Shown: positions 1 through 5,957 of the stretch, piece after piece
Numbering within the stretch: position 1 is the stretch's first letter
Layout: every line of letters begins with the position of its first letter
Assembly: GCA_023151145.1 (NCBI GenBank)
Contig: JAKLJM010000220.1
Location: forward strand, 1 to 5,957
Source of the DNA: Bacteriovoracaceae bacterium
Lineage (GTDB): Bacteria; Bdellovibrionota; Bacteriovoracia; Bacteriovoracales; Bacteriovoracaceae
DNA: 5,957 bases
Direction of reading: 5' to 3'
Translations under genes and position numbers: made by a program
Notes under the pieces: model-generated
Database searches by the model: none
Seen by the model: the letters and a program-made list of their open reading frames with translations, nothing else
Told to the model about the DNA's origin: nothing

Positions 1-11
1 ACTCACTCTTC

Positions 12-16
12 GGGAG
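12..16 (+). promoter_or_regulatory. Ribosome binding site of the nucleotidase gene
   Basis: GGGAG lies 7 nt before the ATG at 24 and is a good Shine-Dalgarno match at normal spacing. It fixes the start: the ATGs at 17 and 20 are in another frame and too close to this site, and only the ATG at 24 leads into a signal peptide. The promoter lies outside the window or in the few bases before this site. Confidence 0.75.
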
Positions 17-23
17 ATGATGA

Positions 24-1256
24 ATGTTAAAAACATTTTTACTTACGTCACTATCACTTATGGCCTTAAATTCTCATGGGGCCAGAATCCAAATTTTGCA
101 CACTAACGACACCCATGCTTATCTTGATCGCTCTACTCATCAGGTTAATCGTGGTGGCTCGGCAAGACTTAAGGCCTTGATGGATTATTACAGTGATCAT
201 GCTGAAAAATCTGGAATAAGAACTTTTCGCGTTGATGCGGGAGATTTTTCTGAAGGAAATATGTACTACCTCGCCAATCGCGCAAGATCAGTGTTTCAAA
301 TTCACGGCAATGAAATGGGTTATGATGTAGGAATTCTGGGGAACCATGATTTTTTAATGGGCACTAGTGAATTAAATGACATCTTAACTGATGTCCCAAT
401 GAAAATGAATTTAATCACCGCTAATATCAAAGTTCCTTATCGTTTTAAAAGTATTCGTCAAAATCTTGGTGCTTTTACGGAATACGAAGTTGATGGAGTC
501 AAGATTGCGTTTTTAGGTTTAACGACTAATGAAATTTTTTATAAATGGCGTCTCTATCAAGGGGATATCACCAATCCGAAAAGAGAAGCAAAAAAAGTTG
601 AACAAGTTTTAAAAGATCGCGGGAATGATTTTATTTTTGCCGTCACCCATATTGGATTACTTAGAGATATGGAATTAGCAAAAGATACTAAATACATTGA
701 CGCCATTGTTGGTGGACATTCACATACAGCACTTTTTGAAACTAAAGTGGTGAAAAATAAATTAAAGCGTGATGTTCCCATTGTTCAGGCCGGAAAACAT
801 ATGGAATACCTTGGAAGACTGGTTGTTGATATTGAAAAAGGCAAACCCTTAAAGGTCGTCTCGTATGAATTAGTTCCAGTTAAATATGAAATGCAAGATG
901 AAGAAGTTGCCAGAAGTGTCGCAGAAGCCGATGATGATTTACATTCTCAATACGGCGAAGAATGGTTAAATCAAGTGGTGGGTAAATCAGACTTAAAGCC
1001 TGGAGACAATAAAGGCTCAAAAAAATGGGCGAGCTTTATTGCCGATACCATGCGCGAGGTTTCAGGGGCCGATGTGGCGATTCAAATATCCTCTATGAAC
1101 GGAGAAAATTTTCCGGTTGGCGAAATAACTCGTCGTGATCTTTATAATTCAATTCCTCGAACTTTTGATTTAGATGAGAAGTATGGATGGTCTGTTTATA
1201 CGACCGAAGTAAAAGGTTATTGGATAAAAGTCATTTTTTTTCGGGTGTGGAAATGA
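24..1256 (+). CDS. Exported 5'-nucleotidase/UshA-type metallophosphoesterase, 3' end cut by frameshift
   Basis: By family this is a periplasmic or surface two-metal phosphoesterase that hydrolyses nucleotides or related phosphate esters. Residues 1-19 form a Sec signal peptide (LKTFLLTSLSLMAL core, likely cut near SHG-A). The catalytic domain (about 22-300) has every expected motif in order: HTNDTH (D29, H31), DAGD (D74), GNHD (N107, H108), THIG (H209) and GGHSHT (H232, H234). These correspond to the dinuclear metal ligands and catalytic His/Asp dyad of the UshA family. The substrate-binding C-terminal domain begins near residue 310 and includes a typical N-S-I-P-R-T-F stretch at about 377-383. 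The frame breaks after residue 406 (I-F-F) and ends in four unrelated residues and a stop. The missing C-terminus continues in another frame to 1552; together they would make about 509 residues, close to normal family length. Exact substrate is unknown (UshA, CpdB, SoxB and YfkN relatives share these motifs). A truncated product would have an intact metal site but a broken substrate-binding domain. Family call firm; whether the gene works is uncertain. Confidence 0.88.
   Translation: MLKTFLLTSLSLMALNSHGARIQILHTNDTHAYLDRSTHQVNRGGSARLKALMDYYSDHAEKSGIRTFRVDAGDFSEGNMYYLANRARSVFQIHGNEMGYDVGILGNHDFLMGTSELNDILTDVPMKMNLITANIKVPYRFKSIRQNLGAFTEYEVDGVKIAFLGLTTNEIFYKWRLYQGDITNPKREAKKVEQVLKDRGNDFIFAVTHIGLLRDMELAKDTKYIDAIVGGHSHTALFETKVVKNKLKRDVPIVQAGKHMEYLGRLVVDIEKGKPLKVVSYELVPVKYEMQDEEVARSVAEADDDLHSQYGEEWLNQVVGKSDLKPGDNKGSKKWASFIADTMREVSGADVAIQISSMNGENFPVGEITRRDLYNSIPRTFDLDEKYGWSVYTTEVKGYWIKVIFFRVWK
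1234..1241 (+). other. Frameshift point at a T8 run (mutation, sequencing indel, or -1 slippage)
   Basis: The first frame reads ATT TTT TTT CGG and then runs to a stop at 1254. A -1 shift on the T run reads TTT TTT TCG GGT GTG and continues as F-S-G-V-E-M, which matches the family's conserved S-G segment and stays open to 1552. T-TTT-TTT (1235-1241) is a textbook -1 slippery heptamer. Nine or six T instead of eight would also restore the frame. I see no strong downstream hairpin (only a weak GTGG/CCAC pair, 1247-1250 with 1271-1274) and no Shine-Dalgarno-like stimulator upstream. Confidence 0.75.
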
Positions 1257-1552
1257 AAACCATTAAAACGCCACTGGGTTTAAAAGTGAAGGATGTTGTG
1301 ATTAATGGTAAATTGGTTCGTCCTTTTAAAAATTATAAAGTTGCTTTCACGGAAGGAATTGTTCGAGGTGCACTAGGTATAGGGAAGATTACGCTTTCTA
1401 TTTTACAAAAACCAAAAAAAACACCACATTTAATTTGGGAGAGTTTAGAAAAACGTTTAGATGATAAAAATGTACGCATTAATTCCATAGATGTGAATCG
1501 TAATAAAACCTTTTTTAATCCTGATGAATATGTAGATCTTGCTGAAGAATAA
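1241..1552 (+). pseudogene. Out-of-frame C-terminal part of the 5'-nucleotidase-type protein
   Basis: This is the continuation of the gene above in the shifted frame, about 103 residues. It has the end of the 5'-nucleotidase C-terminal domain: F-S-G-V-E-M, then K-V-K-D-V-V-I-N-G-K-L-V (the family's V-x-x-V-x-V-N-G-K-P-L segment), then Y-K-V-A-F-T-E-G-I-V-R-G-A, equivalent to the family's Y-x-V-A-T-x-x-F-x-x-G-G. It ends with a charged tail (D-E-Y-V-D-L-A-E-E). A standalone reading could begin at ATG 1187 or ATG 1253. The 1187 start gives about 18 residues of out-of-frame nonsense and overlaps the first part, and the 1253 start has no proper ribosome binding site, so independent expression is unlikely. 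The stop abuts the terminator. The region is either made by frameshifting, lost in this strain, or split by a sequence error. Confidence 0.8.
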
Positions 1553-1584
1553 AAAAAACGCCACTTTTAAGTGGCGTTTTTTTT
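1551..1584. terminator. Bidirectional Rho-independent terminator
   Basis: An 8-bp stem (CGCCACTT at 1559-1566 with AAGTGGCG at 1569-1576; in practice a TTTA tetraloop on 7 bp) is flanked by eight A (1551-1558) and eight T (1577-1584). It therefore works as a hairpin plus U-tract in both directions. The A-tract overlaps the TAA stop of the plus-strand gene (1550-1552), and the minus-strand gene's stop lies 2 nt past the T-tract (1587-1589), so one short element ends both convergent units. Confidence 0.93.
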
Positions 1585-1586
1585 GC

Positions 1587-2243
1587 TTATAATTGTTGAA
1601 ATAGTTCTATGCCATTTTCATTGGAATATACAGGAACCAGTGTCCAACCAAGTTTTAATCTTGGTTTTATTCTTTTTTGAATGATTTCTTCTTTTTTCGA
1701 TGAAACACAACCAAAACTGCAAGCTTCAATGACCTTATCTGTGATGAGATGATAAACTTCAAATTCTTCAAGATTTGGAGAGACTAATGTGAAAGTCGGT
1801 TGATCTCCCCACCAATCTCTTTCGTTAGTTTCTAGAATTCGTTTTAGTTTTTCAAAATGAATTGGTGTATTTGTTGGTTGTTCAAATTTATCTGCCTCAC
1901 AGGCTTTAGCGTCTTGTTTGATAAAGCAATGGGCCGATGTCACTGATGCATAACCTGAGCTTACCAAGGGGCCAAATTTTGATGGTGTAGACCAAGTAAT
2001 GCTGATTTGAGAGCCTTCTACAAAGTTTTTTGCCATTCTTAATTGAACATTTCTTTTTAAAGTTAAAACATTATATGAGTTCATTGTTTCATAACGATTA
2101 TTATCAAAGTATTGGCCAGTATATTGACCATGACCTGATTCCATTTTTTTCCATTCTTGATTGTTTTGTTTTTGATACTGACAGATTTTAATATTTTTCT
2201 GGTCAATATCTATTTTAAATACGTCTTTAGAGAACTTTATCAA
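1587..2243 (-). CDS. Protein of unknown function, overlapping the PLD lipoprotein gene
   Basis: A 218-residue protein I do not recognise. It is polar and rich in predicted beta-strand segments. It has five Cys (21, 106, 115, 175, 179; the last two form C-x3-C) and a lysine-rich stretch at about 183-198. No signal peptide, lipobox or membrane segment is visible. The first usable start is TTG at 2243, inside the end of the upstream PLD gene (17-nt overlap). The frame is open back to a TGA about 70 nt further upstream but offers no ATG, GTG or TTG there. A purine-rich GGAAAAGATGG sits 12 nt or more before the TTG, a weak site, so translation is probably coupled to the upstream gene. A second possible start is ATG at 2144 (residue 34), after a GGA about 7 nt upstream; it would give 185 residues. 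The gene ends against the bidirectional terminator, so it is the last gene of the minus-strand unit. The Cys content would suit an exported protein, yet none of the starts gives an export signal. Real gene likely; start uncertain; function unknown. Confidence 0.7.
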   Translation of the reverse strand: MIKFSKDVFKIDIDQKNIKICQYQKQNNQEWKKMESGHGQYTGQYFDNNRYETMNSYNVLTLKRNVQLRMAKNFVEGSQISITWSTPSKFGPLVSSGYASVTSAHCFIKQDAKACEADKFEQPTNTPIHFEKLKRILETNERDWWGDQPTFTLVSPNLEEFEVYHLITDKVIEACSFGCVSSKKEEIIQKRIKPRLKLGWTLVPVYSNENGIELFQQL

Positions 2244-4359
2244 AGATTTTAATGATCCATCTTTTCCAGAAAATGATTTTTTGTTCTTCTGTAATTTGAC
2301 GAGAAATTTTCATATAGTCTTTATAAACTTCGCCCATTTCCTTGGTGAACTTTGCATCATTGACGATGACTCCGTTTTCTAGGTCGTGATAAAAGCTTCG
2401 CTTATTTAAGTTAACTGAACTAATAAAAGAGACTTCATCATCAATCATTAAGAGTTTTGAATGTAAAATGACTTTAGGTTCGGTGTATTCGAAGACTTTT
2501 ACCTTATTGATAAATCTATTGACTCCATCTTTATTAACCGCACCTAAAATAAAATCAGCAGTATCTCCTTCTAGGTCTAGGCGAGTGATGATGGTAATGT
2601 CCACGCCTCTTAATATGGCCCTATCAAGTGCTTCACCAATTTCTTTTACAGGTCTAAAATAAGGAGAGCTAATGAGAATTTTCTTTTTACTTGAATCGAT
2701 AAGTTTGGCATAGAACTGATTTAAGTTCGTTCCATCTTTGAAAGGGATAGAGATATAGTGACGCATGGTTTGTTGGCTTTGTTCTTCATTATTTTCTGTA
2801 GGAATAGTGAGCGCAGAGCTTTTCATAACCAAGTTATCTTTATTGATATGATAAAAATTCATATAGTGACGAACCATACTTTCTGTAAAAGAAAGACCAC
2901 GAACAACCATTTCAAAGTCACGCCAATAGGCCCAAGACTCATCACCACCATTATAATCGACGATTTCTGGAAATTTTGAAACATTAACAGGGGTTTTAAA
3001 GACGAATCCATCGTGAATATTTCTTCCGCCAACAATGACCATTGAATCCTCTGCACTGGATTTTGAATAAGTGATAAAAAGTTTTACGTGATTTGTTCTA
3101 TGAAGCTCTGAAAATTTAGCCCCACCTTTTTGTGACTTATCAAATTCGTAGCGAATAAATTTTATATTTGGATGTCGGGCCATGAGTTTTTCATACATGT
3201 CCTTGTCTTTATCTAGTGTAATAACGTCAGAAACAATCACTCTCACAAATGCTCCGCGATCCGCATGATAGGACATCAGTCTGGCCAATAAAGTACCGTA
3301 AAAATCAGCTCTAAAAACCAAGTAAGAAACCAAAATCGCATCAAGTTTTGGGGCATTTGAAAAATCAAGTTCTGCGTAAGGATTTCCATTTGTTACAAAA
3401 TCTTTTGGTAGATCTCTTCCTAATAGGCCGATGACTCTGGCATGAAGTGAATCTTCTGGTTCTGGGAGAATTTTGATAGAGTCATATTCTTTGGGGCAAG
3501 TCATGTTCGTAAAGTCATTGTTTTCAAAAAACGTATCGCTATTTTTCTTGGTTTTACAAACTTCAGATGTGGTTAGTAATTCATTGATAAATTGCAGTTT
3601 TTGATTTTCATTAACAATTGTGAATTTATATTCTTCACCTTTATGCTCAGTGGATAAAGTAAATGTAGCTATACATTCTTTGAGGTTTTGATCAAAAATA
3701 ATTTTCCGATGATCATTTTCTATTTTTTTGTCACCGAGTGAAAAACGAATGGTTTCATTTGCTTTTACTTTTTTTGTCATAAAACCGTATTTCATTTCAA
3801 ATGGATTTTCACATTTTAGTTGGAAATCTAGTTTGGGTTTATTTTCATCAGTGGCTGAGAAATGTGTATTCGTCATTGTCGAAAATATTTTATGAGTAAG
3901 AGTCAATTCTGTGTTTTTTGCTTCAAATGTCGAGAGAGAAAATTGAACGTTTTTCGATTTTTGATAATGAGCTAATTGGGTTAATTCAATTTCTTCTTTT
4001 TCCATTCGCCAATTCTCAAGTGGAATTTTGGTTTTTTTCTCATTGTCAGCTATTTCAAATTCTAATTCTTTTTCTAAGTTTTCAATGTCTTTTTTTATTT
4101 GTTTTTCTTCGAGTTCGGCGTTTTTTAGCGCCTGTGTCTTCTTTTTTTTCTGAAAATGAATGATTTCTGCACTCTTAGAAACTAGGCGATCTTTAAGTTT
4201 TTGTAGGTCTTGAAGTTTTTTTTGAACGAGCTGATTTTCTATCAATTCTTCATTGGCTTCGGAACTTGGAAGTCTTATTTTTTTTGAAGTATTCAGTGTG
4301 TGCTGACAGCTTGTGAAGAGCATACTTAGTAAGAGCATGGATGTGACTTTTTTTGACAT
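2227..4359 (-). CDS. Phospholipase D-family lipoprotein (ClsC-like) with coiled coil and degenerate first HKD motif
   Basis: 710 residues. The N-terminus is a lipoprotein signal (K3-K4, hydrophobic 5-15, then F-T-S-C with C18 as lipidation site; Phe at -3 is slightly unusual). Gln at +2 would suit outer-membrane sorting. Residues about 33-128 are Glu/Lys/Leu-rich and look like a long coiled coil. Residues about 129-290 form an unassigned, probably beta-rich domain with Cys 183, 229, 268 and 288. The PLD module spans about 295-710. Its first motif is H424-V-K426, but the Asp position is Y431, followed by a loop (S-K-S-S-A-E-D) and then G-G-R-N (444-447). Its second motif is complete: H633-S-K635-x4-D640 with S-S-V-N (N650), preceded by a typical P-Y-F-x-P and R-G-V-D-I-T-I-I-T. 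The C-terminal W-K-R-W...F-D-K-V-L resembles normal cardiolipin-synthase tails, so the protein ends naturally. The family makes or cleaves phosphodiester bonds in phospholipids through two His nucleophile/acid residues, both present. About 280 residues longer than ordinary ClsC-type proteins. ATG start supported by GAGG 6 nt upstream. PLD family firm; substrate unknown. Confidence 0.9.
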   Translation of the reverse strand: MSKKVTSMLLLSMLFTSCQHTLNTSKKIRLPSSEANEELIENQLVQKKLQDLQKLKDRLVSKSAEIIHFQKKKKTQALKNAELEEKQIKKDIENLEKELEFEIADNEKKTKIPLENWRMEKEEIELTQLAHYQKSKNVQFSLSTFEAKNTELTLTHKIFSTMTNTHFSATDENKPKLDFQLKCENPFEMKYGFMTKKVKANETIRFSLGDKKIENDHRKIIFDQNLKECIATFTLSTEHKGEEYKFTIVNENQKLQFINELLTTSEVCKTKKNSDTFFENNDFTNMTCPKEYDSIKILPEPEDSLHARVIGLLGRDLPKDFVTNGNPYAELDFSNAPKLDAILVSYLVFRADFYGTLLARLMSYHADRGAFVRVIVSDVITLDKDKDMYEKLMARHPNIKFIRYEFDKSQKGGAKFSELHRTNHVKLFITYSKSSAEDSMVIVGGRNIHDGFVFKTPVNVSKFPEIVDYNGGDESWAYWRDFEMVVRGLSFTESMVRHYMNFYHINKDNLVMKSSALTIPTENNEEQSQQTMRHYISIPFKDGTNLNQFYAKLIDSSKKKILISSPYFRPVKEIGEALDRAILRGVDITIITRLDLEGDTADFILGAVNKDGVNRFINKVKVFEYTEPKVILHSKLLMIDDEVSFISSVNLNKRSFYHDLENGVIVNDAKFTKEMGEVYKDYMKISRQITEEQKIIFWKRWIIKIFDKVL

Positions 4360-4362
4360 AAT

Positions 4363-4382
4363 CTACCTCGGTTATTAGGTAG
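4363..4382 (-). promoter_or_regulatory. Hairpin covering the ribosome binding site of the PLD lipoprotein gene
   Basis: On the minus strand the leader reads CTACCT, 8 nt, AGGTAG, a perfect 6-bp inverted repeat. Its 3' arm contains most of the GAGG Shine-Dalgarno (4366-4369) used by the ATG at 4359. Folding would therefore hide the ribosome binding site. The stem is short and about half A-T, so it may only tune translation, or be a coincidence. The Shine-Dalgarno itself is secure; a regulatory role is inference. Confidence 0.45.
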
Positions 4383-4455
4383 CTTATCGGCAGGAATGGC
4401 GGATTTATTTAGTCGGAAATATGAGGTGAGTAATTATCTGAAATTAGTAACTTAG

Positions 4456-4482
4456 AGTATAGATAAGGCGAAAGATTGTTAA
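4456..4482 (-). promoter_or_regulatory. Possible sigma-70-type promoter for the PLD lipoprotein gene
   Basis: On the minus strand, TTAACA (4482-4477, one mismatch to TTGACA) and TATACT (4461-4456, one mismatch to TATAAT) are separated by 15 nt. The -35 box overlaps the stop codon of the upstream PLD gene. Transcription would begin near 4449 and give a leader of about 90 nt that contains the hairpin over the ribosome binding site. The spacer is shorter than the optimal 17 nt and such boxes are common in AT-rich DNA, so this is a candidate only. I found no terminator in the 4360-4478 gap, so read-through from the upstream gene is also expected. Confidence 0.35.
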
Positions 4483-5852
4483 TAGAGTTCTTTGAGAAAA
4501 TTTTCAACAGTTTCACTTTTTAAAATTTTAATCGGCCATTCATATTCTAGTGCTTCAGTGGTGAGCAGTTTACTGGTAGCTTTTTTTGTGACATTTTCAT
4601 TTTGAATTTCGCGGTCAAATGCCTCATTTAATTCAGTGACTAATTTTGTATCAAAAAATTCAATCGCCATTTCATTACTAGACATGGTTGAACCAAAGCC
4701 CAGATTATGAGAACCGATGAAGCCATGGTCATCATCAAAGGTTAAAACTTTGGCATGAACATATGTTTCTTTGTTGTTGCTATAGGGATTTTTCTTCCAT
4801 TGGTAAATATCGACATTCTCTTTAATTAATTTCTCCATATAAGAAATACCAAAAAGATAGCCTTTATTGCTAGAAAATGTTGCGGCTTCTAGTCCATTAG
4901 TAATGATGAGGACGTCTTTATTTTCTTGTTTGGCCTTAACTAAAAAGTTCATATAACGATCAGTTGGCAAAATAAAATAATTATAGGTTCTCACCGTTTT
5001 AAATTCTGTGGTGTTAACAATTGTATCTAAAATATCATCAGACATTTTAGCTCTTTCTAAAGGATGATAGTTATTTTTATACTGTTTGATAATAGCTTCA
5101 TGGGTGAGTAAACGAGCTTTAATGGATCCTATGTTGATTTGTTGATAATTTTTAAAATAGTTTTCATCATCTGCTGCAAATGTTGTTTTAAGAATTGATT
5201 TTTTGCACAGCTCACTTTTTGCTATTTTTTTCTCTGACTTAGCAGTTGTTGAACAATCAGATTTCATCTTTAATTCATTAATAAAATCAAACATGATTTT
5301 AAAGTGATCTTGTGCTTGATTAACAATTTCACCTCGTGCCAGCACTTCCATGTCTTTGCCACGAAGAGCGCTGTCGGCGATATTTCTGCCACCAATGATA
5401 GCAACTTCACTATCTACTAAAAAAAGTTTTTCATGAATATTATTTGTAAAAGTTAAACCTTTATAAAGTTTAAGCGGTAAATAACTAAAAACCGTATTTG
5501 GATTTTTGGATTTTAATTTTAAGTTTTTTTTTGCTTTTTGAAAGATATCAGTCACAAAGCTTGGAAAAAAAGTAGAGATGATTCTTACCTCAACGCCTCT
5601 TTCGTGCGCACGATTAAGTTCATGGGCAAGCTCGGTGGGAAAAGAAGATTTATCCCAAAAATAAGTCATAATATGAATATGATGTTTGGCGTTTTTAACA
5701 AGTTCTAATTTTAGATCTTTTGAAGCGTAGGGATCTGGTAAAAGCTCTAGGTGGTTATTTTCAGTAAAAGGATAGACTAAGGCCATGGCGGGTTTAGTGA
5801 ACCAACTAAAGAAGATGAGGGTGAATAAAAGAGGAATTAATCTTATTTTCAT
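4479..5852 (-). CDS. Secreted phospholipase D-family protein (ClsC-like)
   Basis: 457 residues from the chosen start. Residues 1-24 form a Sec signal peptide (M-K-I-R, hydrophobic L-I-P-L-L-F-T-L-I-F-F core, cut after A-M-A), so the protein should act in the periplasm or outside the cell. The mature part is a two-HKD PLD module: an opening L-E-L-L-P-D-P segment, then R-G-V-E-V-R, then first motif H140-E-K142-x4-D147 with G-G-R-N (N157) and a following D-M-E-V-L-A-R-G. The second motif is H366-A-K368-x4-D373 with G-S-H-N (N383) and a later N-E-M-A-I-E. Both catalytic motifs are complete, so the enzyme is expected to be active on phospholipids or another phosphodiester. The G-G-R-N-I-x-D pattern is closest to the ClsC (YmdC) branch as I know it. 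A Lys/Ser-rich insertion with two Cys (200, 216) lies between the halves. An in-frame ATG at 5882 would add 10 residues, but neither start has a convincing ribosome binding site; I prefer 5852 because it starts directly at the signal peptide. It is first in the minus-strand block and paralogous to the lipoprotein downstream. Substrate unknown. Confidence 0.88.
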   Translation of the reverse strand: MKIRLIPLLFTLIFFSWFTKPAMALVYPFTENNHLELLPDPYASKDLKLELVKNAKHHIHIMTYFWDKSSFPTELAHELNRAHERGVEVRIISTFFPSFVTDIFQKAKKNLKLKSKNPNTVFSYLPLKLYKGLTFTNNIHEKLFLVDSEVAIIGGRNIADSALRGKDMEVLARGEIVNQAQDHFKIMFDFINELKMKSDCSTTAKSEKKIAKSELCKKSILKTTFAADDENYFKNYQQINIGSIKARLLTHEAIIKQYKNNYHPLERAKMSDDILDTIVNTTEFKTVRTYNYFILPTDRYMNFLVKAKQENKDVLIITNGLEAATFSSNKGYLFGISYMEKLIKENVDIYQWKKNPYSNNKETYVHAKVLTFDDDHGFIGSHNLGFGSTMSSNEMAIEFFDTKLVTELNEAFDREIQNENVTKKATSKLLTTEALEYEWPIKILKSETVENFLKELY

Positions 5853-5937
5853 AGAGATGATTCTAGAGGACTTAGGGAGCATTTGGGGGAAATGGGTAAA
5901 AAAGAATAGCTAGAAGGGGACTGTTTAAAAAATAGAC

Positions 5938-5957
5938 AAAAAAAGCCCCCATTTCTG
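5938..5957 (-). terminator. Probable half of a terminator belonging to the next gene
   Basis: On the minus strand the edge reads ATGGGGGC followed by seven T (5944-5938). This is the right-hand arm and U-tract expected of a Rho-independent terminator whose other arm lies beyond the window. It would end a minus-strand gene upstream of the PLD block, which would make the PLD block start its own transcription unit in the roughly 80 bases before 5852. No convincing promoter boxes are visible there. The missing arm cannot be checked here. Confidence 0.4.

Noticed and set aside
557..781. Minus-strand open frame of 74 codons
   Set aside because: Lies antisense inside the metallophosphoesterase catalytic domain, which has every family motif; no ribosome binding site or recognisable protein.
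2227..2300. Frameshift joining the PLD lipoprotein and the 218-residue protein as one polypeptide
   Set aside because: The lipoprotein ends in a W-K-R-W...K-V-L tail typical of PLD/cardiolipin-synthase C-termini, and there is no slippery run at the overlap; two coupled genes fit better, though an ancestral fusion is not excluded.
2468..2979. Two plus-strand open frames (64 and 73 codons)
   Set aside because: Antisense to the PLD lipoprotein catalytic module, whose frame is fixed by conserved motifs; no sign of independent genes.
2859..3056. Minus-strand 65-codon open frame in another phase of the PLD lipoprotein gene
   Set aside because: Overlaps the coding frame that carries the G-G-R-N motif; a frame shadow.
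3918..4163. Plus-strand open frame rich in Phe/Leu that looks like a membrane protein
   Set aside because: It is the antisense of the Lys/Glu-rich coiled coil, where Lys and Glu codons read backwards as Phe, Leu and Ser; the hydrophobicity is an artefact.
5890..5954. Inverted repeat AAATGGG / CCCATTT
   Set aside because: Only 7 bp with about 51 nt between arms; expected by chance in this composition. The G/C run at the right edge is better explained as half of a terminator.

Overview
The window is AT-rich and gene-dense. It carries exported or lipid-anchored proteins of Gram-negative style: Sec signal peptides, one lipobox, and ClsC-like phospholipase D (PLD) proteins. Base composition, Lys/Asn/Phe-rich proteins and adjacent secreted PLD paralogues remind me of the Bdellovibrionota (Bacteriovorax-like predators). 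That placement is an impression from general knowledge and is not proven by any marker gene here.

Layout. On the plus strand, positions 24-1552 hold one gene for a periplasmic UshA/5'-nucleotidase-type metallophosphoesterase. It is split by a reading-frame change at a run of eight T (1234-1241), so the catalytic domain and most of the C-terminal domain lie in one frame and the last ~103 residues in another. A compact bidirectional terminator (1551-1584) separates it from a convergent minus-strand block. Read in its own direction, that block contains: a secreted two-HKD PLD protein (5852-4479); a 710-residue PLD lipoprotein with a long coiled coil and an unassigned N-terminal domain (4359-2227); and a 218-residue protein of unknown function (2243-1587) that overlaps the lipoprotein gene by 17 nt. 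A 119-nt gap between the two PLD genes holds a possible promoter and a small hairpin covering the lipoprotein's ribosome binding site. At the right edge there is what looks like half of a terminator belonging to the next gene.

How the genes may work together (inference). The minus-strand genes look like one transcription unit, possibly with an internal promoter. The two PLD proteins share the ClsC-type pattern (HxK...GGRNI, then D-x-E and a second HxKx4D with a trailing Asn), so both should act on phosphodiester bonds, most likely phospholipids, outside the cytoplasm. The lipoprotein paralogue has lost the aspartate of its first HKD motif and gained a loop there. With the nucleotidase on the other strand, the region would make an envelope set for nucleotide and phospholipid processing, but nothing in the sequence ties the convergent gene to the same pathway. 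No tRNA, rRNA, CRISPR array, insertion sequence or other mobile element is visible. No stretch over 300 bases lacks a gene.
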